From positions 1 through 43,200 of the forward strand of contig JAIEQB010000053.1 of assembly GCA_019748065.1 (NCBI GenBank): a stretch of DNA of 43,200 nucleotides, given 5' to 3'. The first letter of the stretch is position 1. Every line of letters starts with the position of its first letter. Under the pieces are notes generated by a model, which was given only the letters and a program-made list of their open reading frames with translations, ran no database searches and was not told where the DNA came from. This DNA comes from Alphaproteobacteria bacterium. GTDB taxonomy: Bacteria; Pseudomonadota; Alphaproteobacteria; UBA9655. Of this stretch, positions 14,775-25,136 are shown one piece after another. The position numbers and the translations under genes are program-made.

Positions 14775-16375
14775 CTGTTGATCCTATCGAACAAGAGAGA
14801 GCCGATAGTGTGGCAAATAAAAGTAAAGTCATTGCAGGGCTTATTCGAGAAGTTGAGGTTCTTCAGGCTCATGAAGAAGATTTTATTGATCTTTTTAAAG
14901 AAGATATAACACCAGAGACAATTGATATTATTACTAAAAACATAGAGGAAAACAAAAAAATATTATTAAGTTTAATAGAAACTCAAACAATTCTTTCGAC
15001 TTTAACGCCTGATAAAGTAGGATTATCGCATGTTAATAAATTAAACGCGATAGATTCTTGTGCAAACAAGGTCTTAAAAGAAACCTTATTCTTAAGGGTT
15101 GATTTTATTAATGCGAGATACAACAATAATTTATTGTTTCATCAACACCGGCATTTAAAAGATGTGCGCATTTTATACGGCCCAACGGATCCAAGTCTTT
15201 ATGATGAACTTACGCCAGAACAAAAAGTTCTCTCTCAAAAAGCCATCGATAAATATCAAACATTTAATAGAGTTATTCTGGGCATAGCCTCTATAGTTGA
15301 TTTAAGACTTCTTCCAGCTAATACAAAAATGCTTTTAAGAGCCTCGCCAACATTATATCCACTACTTGAAGGTAACTCTAAAGATCTTGGACACCCCGAT
15401 GAGACATTTATGCTGGAGACGATTGACGGTGGTCCAATGAAGGATAGAGAGTATCTTATAACACACATATGCTTTACGGAAGAAGTATTATTACCAGATT
15501 ATTCAAGTTTTTATAAGAGAATCGCAAAATTTTATGTATCTCCCTACGAAAAAAAATCTTTAGAGCCAACATGGCAACATCCCTATGCCTTGTCTGAGCT
15601 TCCCTACCCTGAATTTTTAAAACCTTATCCATCAGCGATAACTGCTTCTTCAAGCATAGTTGAGAAGCCTAAAGAAGAAAGAAAAAGAAAAGGTAAAGGT
15701 AAAAGGAAAAGAGAAAATAAGAAACAATCTTTAATATCTCCCGCTTCTTCTTCTATTTCTCTTTCAGAGCCCCTAGCAGATGTTCACATACTAGTAGATT
15801 TGCCTTTAAGGCCAGAAATCCCAGAAGAAGCTCCTTTACTTGTTGCTGGAGAGAGCTCTGTGGTTTCGCCATCAACCTCAACAAATAGCGAACCTATTTC
15901 AACTATGCCTGAGGAACGGGAACGAGATAGTTCATCAGGATCTTCCTCTAGCACATCTCCTCTCGAAGAGTTCCAGTTAGAAATAGCTCAACCCGAGGAA
16001 AATCAAACTTCAGAAGTTGCTCAAATACGACCTAGAGGAATGCGGTCATTTCATGGTAGAGCACCAAAGACAACACCCCCTAATCAATTTGCCCCGCTTA
16101 AAGGAAAACATCAGAAAATTCTTGAAAGATTGTTTGACAGCACAAGGTTTTCTTCTGTGAGATATCAAGATTTTGCAGCGCTTTGGCGCTCTATTAATGG
16201 CCCTGACAGCATTAAAAATGCCTCTTCTGGAGGCTCACATAAGGCACTTCTTGATCAAAGTGGAAAAGTCGTCACGGGTATTTTTGCCCATGGAGAGGCT
16301 CAGACATTTGGAAAATGTACAATTATGTACATAAGAGATGCGTTTCGCCAGATTGGTTATGGCCTAGAGAGATAG
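14648..16375 (+). CDS. Exported protein with basic (NLS-like) linker and C-terminal HicA-like domain
   Basis: A 575-residue paralogue of the preceding gene. The signal peptide is almost identical. The body is similar in length but diverged, with strong conservation around ILGIASIVDLRLLPANTKM, SSFYKRI and WQHPYALSELPYPEF. In place of the poly-Ser run is a lysine/arginine block, RKRKGKGKRKRENKK (DNA near 15680-15726), that looks like a nuclear localisation signal. The C-terminal domain keeps GGSHKALLD (H531), GIFAHGEAQTFGK and helix YIRDAFRQIGYG. The domain and signal peptide are the best conserved parts, as expected if both are under selection. Ribosome site and start mirror the first copy. 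It is convergent with the EamA gene, 6 nt apart. Confidence 0.7.
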   Translation: MSSFTANFLKFLGNSTAMMLLFLHAVSAMHEEREISSSITASSVDPIEQERADSVANKSKVIAGLIREVEVLQAHEEDFIDLFKEDITPETIDIITKNIEENKKILLSLIETQTILSTLTPDKVGLSHVNKLNAIDSCANKVLKETLFLRVDFINARYNNNLLFHQHRHLKDVRILYGPTDPSLYDELTPEQKVLSQKAIDKYQTFNRVILGIASIVDLRLLPANTKMLLRASPTLYPLLEGNSKDLGHPDETFMLETIDGGPMKDREYLITHICFTEEVLLPDYSSFYKRIAKFYVSPYEKKSLEPTWQHPYALSELPYPEFLKPYPSAITASSSIVEKPKEERKRKGKGKRKRENKKQSLISPASSSISLSEPLADVHILVDLPLRPEIPEEAPLLVAGESSVVSPSTSTNSEPISTMPEERERDSSSGSSSSTSPLEEFQLEIAQPEENQTSEVAQIRPRGMRSFHGRAPKTTPPNQFAPLKGKHQKILERLFDSTRFSSVRYQDFAALWRSINGPDSIKNASSGGSHKALLDQSGKVVTGIFAHGEAQTFGKCTIMYIRDAFRQIGYGLER

Positions 16376-16381
16376 CTAATA

Positions 16382-17287
16382 CTATCTGATTTGCATAAGT
16401 TTTTGTTTCAAATTCATTTGTTGAGAATAAAATAGAAAAGCCCCTAAGATAATGCATAATAATCCTGCTGTTGTCATAGTTGTCCACACATATCCTTCAA
16501 ATAATGTAGAAACAAATAAACAAGCACTGGGGAGCAAAACCCACAAAAAGGAGGCAGAGGGGACTCCAAAGTTCTTTATCATATACATATGCAGAAAATA
16601 GAGAAGACAGGTTACAAAAACAATTAAATATAACAAGGATACGAAAAACTCCCCTTCGTTGGGCAGAGGTGAAAAGCCAGGACCTATCATAACAATCATT
16701 AAAAAGAAAAGGCCCCCCATGAGCAAAGTTCTTGAAGTTAGCCATAAGATGGGAACTTTTTTGACCTGTGTCAGGTGTTTTGCAACTTCCGATCCCCCTA
16801 AGGTGAAGAATATACTAAAAAAGACAAGCATAAGCCCAAAAAGGTGGGACGTGTCGAAGGTTGTAATTTCGTGAAAGAATAAGAAGAAAATACCCAGAAG
16901 AGCGAAAGCCGATCCCCAAATCTTGATATGGGGAATTTTTTGCTGCACTATAAAACGTTCGATAAATAGGGCGGGGACAAAAATAATTGCGGGAAGAGCC
17001 GGGATCAGGCCGGAGATCATATGTTTTGAGGCCTCATAAATACACCAAAAGTTAAGGCCAAAAAGTAATATTCCTTGTGTCGAAGTGAGGATCCAGAGGC
17101 GTAGATTCATTTGCAGAGGCGGCGATTCGTTGGAAAATCGACGGACAATTTCTAAAAGAAAGCCTGCCAAAATAAAACGATAAAATAGGCTTTCAATCGT
17201 GGAAACATATTTCAACTGAATTGTGATGAAGTACCACCCTGGGCTGGCTAAAAGGAGACCTGCAAAAAGAAGAAGAAGAAATCTCAT
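16382..17287 (-). CDS. EamA/DMT family transporter
   Basis: A 301-residue inner-membrane protein with about ten transmembrane helices arranged as two EamA halves; the start RFLLLLFAGLLLASPGWYFI and the blocks IESLFYRFILAG and LRLWILTSTQGILLFGLNFW are typical of drug/metabolite exporters. Substrate is unknown; family members move amino acids, metabolites or S-adenosylmethionine. A broken copy of its 3' part lies at 14385-14503, showing that this gene was once included in the tandem duplication. Confidence 0.85.
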   Translation of the reverse strand: MRFLLLLFAGLLLASPGWYFITIQLKYVSTIESLFYRFILAGFLLEIVRRFSNESPPLQMNLRLWILTSTQGILLFGLNFWCIYEASKHMISGLIPALPAIIFVPALFIERFIVQQKIPHIKIWGSAFALLGIFFLFFHEITTFDTSHLFGLMLVFFSIFFTLGGSEVAKHLTQVKKVPILWLTSRTLLMGGLFFLMIVMIGPGFSPLPNEGEFFVSLLYLIVFVTCLLYFLHMYMIKNFGVPSASFLWVLLPSACLFVSTLFEGYVWTTMTTAGLLCIILGAFLFYSQQMNLKQKLMQIR

Positions 17288-17335
17288 GATCTAAATTTAA
17301 AGCTCCTGTTAAGATTTATAAAGAGTTTTCTTTCT

Positions 17336-17378
17336 AAAAGAAACTGTACTCCCCCCTTTTAGAAGTAGAAAGTACAGT
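17336..17378 (-). terminator. Intrinsic terminator of typA
   Basis: On the minus strand ACTGTACT and AGTACAGT (17371-17378 and 17343-17350) form a perfect 8-bp stem with a 20-nt loop, followed by TTTCTTTT. It lies 26 nt downstream of the typA stop. Confidence 0.6.
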
Positions 17379-17403
17379 ACACTATTAATTCATATCCATC
17401 AGC

Positions 17404-19230
17404 TTAAATTCCCTCTTTGTCACGGCTGGCTCTTTTACGGTCATTGGGATCAAGTATGGCTTTGCGCAAGCGGATAGATTGGGGAGTGACCTCGACAAGC
17501 TCATCATCCTGAATGTAAGCAATCGCTTGCTCAAGGGACATGATGCGCGGCGGGGTTAAGCGCACGGCTTCATCTTTACCAGAAGCACGTACGTTTGTCA
17601 GCTGTTTGGCTTTCAAGGGGTTCACAATCAAATCGTTATCCCGGGTATGCTCCCCAATGATCATGCCTTCATAAACAGGCGTGCCGGGGTTGATAAACAT
17701 AACGCCGCGATCTTCCAAATTCCACAGAGCATAAGCCACCGATTGCCCCTTATCACTGGAAATTAGAACTCCGTTACGACGTCCACCAATGGGGCCCTTA
17801 TAGGCACCATAGCTATGGAAAATACGGCTCATAATACCCGTGCCGCGCGTATCAGTCATGAATTCGCCTTGATAACCAATCAGACCTCGTGAAGGACATA
17901 TGAAAGTAATCCGGGTTTTACCGCCACCGGAAGGACGCATATCCACCATCTCTCCCTTGCGGACGCCCATTTTCTCAACAACAATTCCAGAAAATTCTTC
18001 ATCCACATCGATTTGAACTTCTTCCATGGGCTCTAAAGTTTGACCCGTCTCTTCATCGGTCTTAAACAAAACCCGAGGACGGCCAATGGCAAGCTCAAAG
18101 CCTTCGCGGCGCATGGTTTCAATAAGAACGCCGAGTTGAAGTTCTCCTCTTCCTGCGACCTCAAAGGCATCCGTGTTTTGAGTTTCGGAAACTTTAATCG
18201 AAACATTGCTTTCCGCTTCCGCCATCAAACGATCACGAATCATGCGGGAGGTCACTTTTTTCCCTTCCTTCCCGGCATAAGGGGAATCATTAACACAAAA
18301 GCTCATCGCAAGAGTGGGGGGATCAATCGGCAGGGCTCTTAAGGGCTCCAACACTTCCGGAGCACAAATAGTATCAGAAACCGTTGTTTTTTCAAAACCA
18401 GCCACAGCCACAATGTCTCCTGCCTCCACTACCTCAACAGGAAGGCGCTCGAGCCCCCGGAAGGCGAGCAACTTGGTCAACCGCGTTTGTTCGAGAAGTT
18501 TACCTTCTCGATCTAAAGCTTTAACTGGCATATTCACCCGCGCCGTTCCGCTGAGAATGCGCCCCGTTAAAATCCGCCCCAAATAAGGATCGGCCTCAAG
18601 GGTTGTCACCAACATCGAAAAGGGAGCTGTGGCATCGCCTTCAGCAATGGGAACATTTTTCATAATGGCATTAAACAAAGGGGTCAGATCTTTTTTCTCG
18701 TCCTCAAGACCTTCAATGGCCCAGCCTTCCTTCGCGGAGGCATAAATCGTGGAGAAATCAAGTTGCGCATCAGTGGCATCAAGAGCTGCAAAGAGGTCAA
18801 AGACTTCCTCATGCACCTCATAGGGGCGCGCATCCGGCTTATCGGCTTTGTTAATCACTACAATGGGCTTCAGGCCTAAACGCAAGGCTTTCGCGGTGAC
18901 GAATTTTGTTTGGGGCATGGGCCCTTCGGAGGCATCCACCAAAACCAAAACCCCATCCACCATAGAGAGAATACGCTCAACCTCACCGCCAAAGTCCGCG
19001 TGGCCAGGGGTATCAACGATATTCAAGCGGTTGCCTTCCCACTCAATAGAGGTACATTTCGCCAAGATGGTGATGCCCCGCTCCTTTTCCAGCTCATTAC
19101 TATCCATGGCCCGTTCAGCAATGCGCTGATTGTCTCGATAAACACCGCTTTGACGGAATAGAGTATCAACAAGGGTTGTTTTCCCATGGTCAACGTGGGC
19201 GATAATGGCTAAATTTCGGATGGCACTCAT
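17404..19230 (-). CDS. typA: Translational GTPase TypA/BipA
   Basis: A 608-residue ribosome-associated GTPase involved in ribosome assembly and stress adaptation. G1 is [10 protein letters not shown] (11-20), the switch II motif DTPGHADF lies at 73-80 and G4 is NKAD (127-130). The C-terminal TypA-specific segment includes [14 protein letters not shown] and [17 protein letters not shown]. Full length and intact. It stands alone, divergent from the ABC exporter, with a terminator behind it. Confidence 0.97.
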   Translation of the reverse strand: MSAIRNLAIIAHVDHGKTTLVDTLFRQSGVYRDNQRIAERAMDSNELEKERGITILAKCTSIEWEGNRLNIVDTPGHADFGGEVERILSMVDGVLVLVDASEGPMPQTKFVTAKALRLGLKPIVVINKADKPDARPYEVHEEVFDLFAALDATDAQLDFSTIYASAKEGWAIEGLEDEKKDLTPLFNAIMKNVPIAEGDATAPFSMLVTTLEADPYLGRILTGRILSGTARVNMPVKALDREGKLLEQTRLTKLLAFRGLERLPVEVVEAGDIVAVAGFEKTTVSDTICAPEVLEPLRALPIDPPTLAMSFCVNDSPYAGKEGKKVTSRMIRDRLMAEAESNVSIKVSETQNTDAFEVAGRGELQLGVLIETMRREGFELAIGRPRVLFKTDEETGQTLEPMEEVQIDVDEEFSGIVVEKMGVRKGEMVDMRPSGGGKTRITFICPSRGLIGYQGEFMTDTRGTGIMSRIFHSYGAYKGPIGGRRNGVLISSDKGQSVAYALWNLEDRGVMFINPGTPVYEGMIIGEHTRDNDLIVNPLKAKQLTNVRASGKDEAVRLTPPRIMSLEQAIAYIQDDELVEVTPQSIRLRKAILDPNDRKRASRDKEGI

Positions 19231-19407
19231 GATTAAGACTCGATTATTTAAATTAAGAGGGCACTCTATCTTTTATGTAGGAAGAATGAAAGCTTTTTTC
19301 AAGGATTCAACAGATTAAAAAACATTTATTTAAGAAAAGAATTTTTTTCTTTATTTTTATCACTATATATTGCTATAAAGTATAGATTAATAATTTAGGA
19401 TGATGTC

Positions 19408-21114
19408 ATGAGTGCAATGAACCTTTCTTTTCTCCGTCAAGTTTGGACACACCTTATCCGCCCCTATTGGACCTCAGAAGACAAATGGATAGCTTTCGGT
19501 CTTTTAGGTAGTCACCTTTTTCTGATGGGAATTTTTATTTATATTTCTGTTGTCCTCAGCTACTTAAACAATGATATCTTTACTGCCCTTCAAGAATTTA
19601 AACTTGATACCTTCTTATATTGTTTAGGAATACTCAGCCTTTACGGTTGTTTGGCCATTGCTTGCTTCACATCAAAAAAATATCTCCTTCAACGTCTGGA
19701 TATTCGTTGGCGCAAATGGATGACAGAGCACTTTGTCAATAACTGGATGGCGAATAAGCGGTACTATAGTCTTCAATTAGAAGGGGATGGCACCGACAAC
19801 CCGGACCAACGAATTGCCGAAGATACAGGTGGGTTTATTGATAAGACCCTTGGCCTAACCTTAGGACTCCTACAACAAATCGTGATGCTCGGCTCTTTTC
19901 TTAGCATCCTTTGGTCTTTGTCCGGCACTCTCTCGTTTCCCGTGGAAAACTACGTTCTTTCTATTCCGGGCTATATGTGTTGGGCTTCTCTCTTGTATGC
20001 GTCTATCAGCAGCTTTTTAAGCTTTTATTTTGGTCGAAATCTTATTCGACTTAATTATGAAAACGAAAGAAGAGAAGCAAACTATCGTTATAGTTTGGTT
20101 CGTTTTCGGGAAAATGTGGAAGGCGTTGCTCTGTACAAAGGAGAAAACCAAGAAAAAAATATTCTTAAAAACCGCTTTTGCGATATTTTAGAAAACTATT
20201 ATAGAATCATACACCGCATGATTATTATGAATTCGTGGTATTCTTTTTACGATCAATTCCGCCATCTGTTTCCCTTTTTGCTTATAGCTCCTCGGTATTT
20301 TACCAAAGCCATGACTTTAGGAGATGTCACTCAAACCATAACTGCCTTTAACCAAGTTACCTATTCTCTTTCCTTTATCGTTGAGAATTTCGCGACTATT
20401 GCGAGTTGGAGAGCTACAACTAATCGTCTTTTAGAATTCAAAACAAATTTGGTCACCGTCCCCCCTACTCTTCTTGCACATACAACCCATGATGCGGAAA
20501 AAATTCACCTGAACTGCTCTGAAATATCTCTTCCCCACGCGGCCATACTGCATCAAGATCTGAATATTACCTTTCACAAGGGAGAGCATGCTCTGATTAC
20601 AGGACCTACGGGTGTTGGAAAAAGTACCCTTGCGCGGGTTATTGCAGGTCTGTGGCCCTATGGAAAGGGATCGGTAAAGATTCCCACTTCCTCTTTCCTC
20701 TTCCTTCCTCAAAAGCCCTATATGCCCCTCGGCACTCTTAGAGAGGTCTTGCAATACCCCCACAACAATGTGACGTATGACAAGATTTTGAACGCCTTGG
20801 ATGCTGTGGACCTAAGTGCCTTTGAAAATCGATTGAATGAAGTCAATGATTGGGCGCGGGTTCTCTCCTTGGGCGAGCAGCAACGTATCTCTATGGCGCG
20901 TGCGCTTTTAACCAAGCCTCGCTGGCTTGTTATGGATGAAGCGACCTCTGCCATGGATGAAGCCTCAGAAGGTCATCTCTATCGCCTCTTGAAAGAGCGT
21001 CTGCCGGAAACCACCCTGATCACCATTGGTCACCGGGAAAGCCTGAAAGCGCTTCACATCCGTGAGATCCGCCTTGAAGGACTTGATAAGCCTGAAAAAC
21101 TGGCCGCAGCTTAG
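19408..21114 (+). CDS. SbmA/BacA-like ABC transporter with fused ATPase (YddA/Rv1819c type)
   Basis: A 568-residue half-transporter. Residues 1-330 form an ABC_membrane_2-type (BacA-like) membrane domain with the signature [11 protein letters not shown] (130-140) and the segment [24 protein letters not shown]. The ATPase has Walker A GPTGVGKS (399-406), signature [16 protein letters not shown], where LSLGE replaces LSGGQ as usual in this subfamily, and Walker [14 protein letters not shown]. Relatives import peptides or cobalamin; in symbionts BacA-type proteins protect against host peptides. AGGA lies 7 nt ahead of the ATG. The exact substrate is unknown. Confidence 0.85.
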   Translation: MSAMNLSFLRQVWTHLIRPYWTSEDKWIAFGLLGSHLFLMGIFIYISVVLSYLNNDIFTALQEFKLDTFLYCLGILSLYGCLAIACFTSKKYLLQRLDIRWRKWMTEHFVNNWMANKRYYSLQLEGDGTDNPDQRIAEDTGGFIDKTLGLTLGLLQQIVMLGSFLSILWSLSGTLSFPVENYVLSIPGYMCWASLLYASISSFLSFYFGRNLIRLNYENERREANYRYSLVRFRENVEGVALYKGENQEKNILKNRFCDILENYYRIIHRMIIMNSWYSFYDQFRHLFPFLLIAPRYFTKAMTLGDVTQTITAFNQVTYSLSFIVENFATIASWRATTNRLLEFKTNLVTVPPTLLAHTTHDAEKIHLNCSEISLPHAAILHQDLNITFHKGEHALITGPTGVGKSTLARVIAGLWPYGKGSVKIPTSSFLFLPQKPYMPLGTLREVLQYPHNNVTYDKILNALDAVDLSAFENRLNEVNDWARVLSLGEQQRISMARALLTKPRWLVMDEATSAMDEASEGHLYRLLKERLPETTLITIGHRESLKALHIREIRLEGLDKPEKLAAA

Positions 21115-21202
21115 GTTCCTCAGAAAGTTTAAACAAAGTATTGTCTCTTTGCTCTAAAGTTGCTAGAAAAAGGGACAATTTGATACATTTGAGGGCCATA
21201 TT

Positions 21203-21703
21203 ATGGAATTAATTCTTTTACAACGCGTCGAAAACTTAGGAAAAATGGGAGACATCGTGAACGTTCGCCCTGGCTATGCACGCAATTTCCTTCTCCCTAA
21301 AAAAATTGCTTTAAGAGCCAGCAAGGAAAACCTTGCTCATTTTGAAAAAGAAAAAGAAGCCCTTGAGACGCTTAATAGCAATCACATTAAAGAAGCCGAA
21401 GGGCTCGCAAAGACCTTAAAAGGCGTTATGGTTACTCTTGTCCGCCAAGCCAGCGAAGGCGGACAACTCTATGGTTCTGTTACGCCGAAGGACATTACAG
21501 AATCCTTGAAGAACGATAAGATTACAAGGCATGCCATTAAAATCATGCATCCTATCAAAACCATTGGTGTTCATGCAGCAAAAGTTCAATTACACCCTGA
21601 AGTTGCTGTTGACATCATTGTTAACGTTGCTATGTCAGAAGATGAGGCGAAGGCCCAAGCTAAAGCTTTAGAACAAATGACAGCACACACAGAAAGCAAC
21701 TAA
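21203..21703 (+). CDS. rplI: 50S ribosomal protein bL9
   Basis: A large-subunit ribosomal protein of 166 residues. The N-terminal domain is canonical (MELILLQRVENLGKMGDIVN, VRPGYARNFLLPKKIALRA), followed by the long helix and the C-terminal RNA-binding domain (LYGSVTPKDI). A tail of about 15 residues extends past the usual end. GAGGG lies 8-9 nt upstream of the ATG. It heads the cluster with dnaB and alr. Confidence 0.97.
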   Translation: MELILLQRVENLGKMGDIVNVRPGYARNFLLPKKIALRASKENLAHFEKEKEALETLNSNHIKEAEGLAKTLKGVMVTLVRQASEGGQLYGSVTPKDITESLKNDKITRHAIKIMHPIKTIGVHAAKVQLHPEVAVDIIVNVAMSEDEAKAQAKALEQMTAHTESN

Positions 21704-21750
21704 TTAACAGTTATCTACCCACTTTCATTGTAAATCATGGGGATTGTCAC

Positions 21751-23223
21751 ATGGGCACGGCTCTAGAACAAAAGATGAACCTTACCGTGCCCCTAGACTC
21801 CCTTCAGCGCCTGCCTCCCCATAGCGTAGAAGCAGAGCAAGCCCTTCTGGGGGCCCTCCTCCATAACAACCTCGCCTTTGAACGGGTGGCTGAATTTTTA
21901 AGGCCCGAACATTTTTCCGATCCTACTCATGGACGGATTTATGAGGCCATCAGTCAGTTGATCGTGCGCAACCATATTGCGGATCCCATCACCCTAAAGG
22001 AATATTTTGACCGAGATAATACCTTAGCTGAAGTGGGTGGGGGTCAATATCTTGCTGAACTCGCAGCTTCAGTGATCTCCATTATCAATACGGAAGACTA
22101 TGGGCGAAAAATCCATGACTTTTATCTAAGGCGCCAGTTGATTGATGTGGGGGAAGGTATCGTTAATGATGCCCATACCTATGACCTTGATATCGCTGCA
22201 ACGGATCAGATTGAAATTGCGGAAAAAAAGCTCTTTGATCTCGCCAGCACGGGGCAACAAGAACGTGGCCTTGAAACTTTTTCCTCTGCCCTCAAACAAG
22301 CCCTTGTCAGTGCAGAGGTGGCTTACAAGAGAGATAGCCACGTGGTTGGCATTACGACAGGCTTTAAAAAAGTGGATGAGTGCCTCGGTGGATTTCACCC
22401 TTCAGACCTCGTTATTGTTGCGGGACGTCCTTCCATGGGAAAGACAGCCCTTACCACCAACTTTGCCTTTAATGCAGCCCGTGCAGCTCTAGAGAAAAAT
22501 GAAGGGGGCGCTGTTGCTTTCTTTTCCCTTGAAATGTCTGCTGAACAACTTGCTAATCGTATTTTAGGCCAGGAATCAGGTCTTTCCTCTGATCTTATTC
22601 GCAGAGGAGATATTGGAAAATCCGACTTTCCCAAACTTGTAGAAGTGTCAAATCGTCTTAATTCCCTACCCTTTTATATTGATGATACTCCCGGCCTGAG
22701 TGTTCCAGCCCTTCGAACTCGAGCCCGTCGCCTCAAGCGGCAAGGAGGCCTTGGGCTGATTATTATTGATTACCTCCAACTTCTTTCCAGCCCAGGAAAA
22801 AGGGCCGCCGAAAACCGTGTTCTTGAACTTTCTGAAATTACTCGTAACCTCAAAGCTCTTGCTAAAGAACTTCACGTCCCTGTCATTGCGTGCTCTCAGC
22901 TTTCTCGTTCCGTTGAGCAACGGGATGATAAACGCCCCCAACTGGCCGACCTTCGTGAATCAGGATCCATTGAGCAAGATGCTGACGTCGTGATGTTTGT
23001 TTATCGTGAAGAGTATTACCTATCTCGAAAAAAACCCACCGGAAGCGATGACAAAATTGCAGAATGGGAAAAGGCCATGGGAAGTGTGGCCAATATTGCT
23101 GAAGTGATCATTGCAAAACAAAGACACGGTCCTATTGGAACCGTACAATTGCACTTTGAAGGAAGACTCACCAAATTTTCTGACCTTGCAGATCAAACCT
23201 ACCTTGCAGCAAATTATGGTTAA
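21751..23223 (+). CDS. dnaB: Replicative DNA helicase
   Basis: The hexameric 5'-3' helicase of the replication fork, 490 residues. The N-terminal domain begins PPHSVEAEQALLGALL; the RecA-like ATPase has Walker A GRPSMGKTA (225-233), IIIDYLQLL as Walker B and DLRESGSIEQDADVV further on. No intein interrupts it. A GGGG tract precedes the ATG. The last 8 nt overlap the alr start. Confidence 0.97.
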   Translation: MGTALEQKMNLTVPLDSLQRLPPHSVEAEQALLGALLHNNLAFERVAEFLRPEHFSDPTHGRIYEAISQLIVRNHIADPITLKEYFDRDNTLAEVGGGQYLAELAASVISIINTEDYGRKIHDFYLRRQLIDVGEGIVNDAHTYDLDIAATDQIEIAEKKLFDLASTGQQERGLETFSSALKQALVSAEVAYKRDSHVVGITTGFKKVDECLGGFHPSDLVIVAGRPSMGKTALTTNFAFNAARAALEKNEGGAVAFFSLEMSAEQLANRILGQESGLSSDLIRRGDIGKSDFPKLVEVSNRLNSLPFYIDDTPGLSVPALRTRARRLKRQGGLGLIIIDYLQLLSSPGKRAAENRVLELSEITRNLKALAKELHVPVIACSQLSRSVEQRDDKRPQLADLRESGSIEQDADVVMFVYREEYYLSRKKPTGSDDKIAEWEKAMGSVANIAEVIIAKQRHGPIGTVQLHFEGRLTKFSDLADQTYLAANYG

Positions 23224-24355
23224 ACTTCCCTTCCCTCATACTCCCTCCATCTCTTTAGCGCTGGCAATCGATCTCGACGCCCTTACTTATAACTATCGTA
23301 TTCTTCGCTCTGGCCTTAAAAAGGGAGCTCACTGTGCTGCTGTCCTTAAGGCCAACTCCTATGGCATGGGAGTGAAAGAAACGTCAATGCGCCTCTATCA
23401 GGAAGGGTGCCGCCATTTTTTTACGGCTCATCTAGCTGAAGCCATTGAACTGCAGTGTTATATCCCCAAAGATGTTTTTATCTATGTCCTGAACGGCCTG
23501 AGAAAAGGGGAAGAAAAGGTTTATGCTCGCTACAATATTATTCCTGTTTTGGGAGATCTAGAGCAGGTCCATAATTGGAATACCTTTGCAAAAACACAAA
23601 AAGAAGGTGGACGCGCCGCTCTCCATTTTGATACGGGCATGACCCGCACAGGGCTGTCTCCAAACGAATTTAAAAATCTTGAACTTTCCCAATTTTCTCA
23701 TACAGAAATCGTTTGTGTTCTCAGCCATTTAGCTTGCCCCTATCAACCAGAACACCCCATGAATGAGGCCCAGCGTCATCGTTTTGATGCCATTCGCAAA
23801 CGCTTTCCTTTTGCGCTTGCGAGCCTTGCGAACAGTGGGGGCTTCTTTTTAGGTCCAAAATACCATTATGACATTGTGCGAATAGGCCTTGCATTAACCG
23901 GCTGTCGCACCGCTGCCCCTCAAGGAAATGTTTCTCTAAAACCAGTGGTGAAGGCTTATGCTCAAATTTTGCAGATCAATGATATCGAACGGGGAGATTC
24001 TGTGGGCTATGATGCTACCTTTATTGCATCTAGGGCTTCCCGAATTGCAACCGTCGGTGTAGGGTATGCGGATGGATATTTGCGAAGTCTTAGTGATCGG
24101 GGAGAGGTTTATGTTGCGGGTGCCAAAGCACCTGTTATTGGCAGGGTTTCCATGGATCTCCTAACCATAGATATCACCAATATCCCCAGCGGTAGAATTC
24201 AGCGTGGAGACTGGGTTGAACTTTTTGGTGATCATCTCTTGATCGATGATCTAGCTCAAAAGGCGGGAACGATCCCGTGGGAGTTACTCACCCTCCTAGG
24301 TGTACGCTATGAACGTTTTTACCTCAATAACCAACAAGAACGAAAGGTCACATAA
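23216..24355 (+). CDS. alr: Alanine racemase
   Basis: A PLP enzyme that makes D-alanine for peptidoglycan. The PLP lysine is K45 (AVLKANSYGMG) and the second catalytic base is Y265 (DSVGYDATF). The C-terminal domain shows VGVGYADGY and GRVSMDL. I start it at ATG 23216, where the racemase fold begins, overlapping dnaB by 8 nt; the frame is open further upstream inside dnaB but those residues are not racemase-like. The length of 379 residues is normal. It overlaps the MlaE gene by 1 nt. With uppS it implies that this organism makes peptidoglycan. Confidence 0.95.
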   Translation: MVKLPFPHTPSISLALAIDLDALTYNYRILRSGLKKGAHCAAVLKANSYGMGVKETSMRLYQEGCRHFFTAHLAEAIELQCYIPKDVFIYVLNGLRKGEEKVYARYNIIPVLGDLEQVHNWNTFAKTQKEGGRAALHFDTGMTRTGLSPNEFKNLELSQFSHTEIVCVLSHLACPYQPEHPMNEAQRHRFDAIRKRFPFALASLANSGGFFLGPKYHYDIVRIGLALTGCRTAAPQGNVSLKPVVKAYAQILQINDIERGDSVGYDATFIASRASRIATVGVGYADGYLRSLSDRGEVYVAGAKAPVIGRVSMDLLTIDITNIPSGRIQRGDWVELFGDHLLIDDLAQKAGTIPWELLTLLGVRYERFYLNNQQERKVT

Positions 24356-25125
24356 TGGTTTGGGCTCTTTCAAGCATTGGACGTGTCTTCATTGAGTTTT
24401 TAGCCTCAACCGGCCGTCTGACTCTCTTTTTGGCAACTTGCTTTGTTCAAGGGTTGCAACCCCCCTATTATTTTCGCCAAATGCTGCGCCAATTTTGGGA
24501 AATTGGATACCTCTCTCTCCCCGTTGTGGGGCTTACAGCCTTTTTTACAGGCATGGTTTTAGCTCTTCAAAGCTATACAGGATTCTCTCGCTTTAATGCC
24601 GAAGGAGCTATCGCCAGCGTGGTTGCTCTTTCCATGACTCGAGAGTTAGGTCCTGTTTTGGCAGGGTTGATGATTTCTGGTCGTATTGGCGGCGCTATGG
24701 CTGCAGAAATTGGAACCATGCGGGTAACAGAACAGCTGGATGCCCTTATCACTCTATCGACGAATCCTCAAAAATATCTTATAGCCCCTCGCCTCCTTGC
24801 GGGCGTTACCATGCTGCCTCTGCTTGTCTTAGTTGCCGATGTCATTGGTATTTTTGGCGGCTACATTGTCAGCGTCTATCGCCTGGACTTTAATCCTGCG
24901 ATTTATACCAAGCAAACCTTTGACTTCATCCAAATGGGCGATGTCACGTCGGGCTTAATCAAGGCTGCTTTCTTTGGATTCATTATCACCTCCATGGGAT
25001 GTTATCATGGCTTTAATTCAAAGGGCGGCGCGCAGGGTGTGGGGAGAGCTACAACCTATGCTGTTGTTTCCTCCTCTATTCTTATTTTAGTTGCCAACTA
25101 CTTCCTCACCGCACTTCTCTTTTAG
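24355..25125 (+). CDS. mlaE: MlaE-family lipid ABC transporter permease
   Basis: A 256-residue membrane protein of the MlaE/YrbE family that handles phospholipid transfer between inner and outer membranes. Typical blocks are FFTGMVLALQSYTGFSRF, MTRELGPVLAGLMISGRIG and AAEIGTMRVTEQLDAL. It forms a complex with MlaF, whose gene follows after 11 nt. The substrate-binding mlaD is not in the window, so it must lie elsewhere if the pathway is complete. Confidence 0.93.
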   Translation: MVWALSSIGRVFIEFLASTGRLTLFLATCFVQGLQPPYYFRQMLRQFWEIGYLSLPVVGLTAFFTGMVLALQSYTGFSRFNAEGAIASVVALSMTRELGPVLAGLMISGRIGGAMAAEIGTMRVTEQLDALITLSTNPQKYLIAPRLLAGVTMLPLLVLVADVIGIFGGYIVSVYRLDFNPAIYTKQTFDFIQMGDVTSGLIKAAFFGFIITSMGCYHGFNSKGGAQGVGRATTYAVVSSSILILVANYFLTALLF

Positions 25126-25136
25126 AAAGGCTTAGA

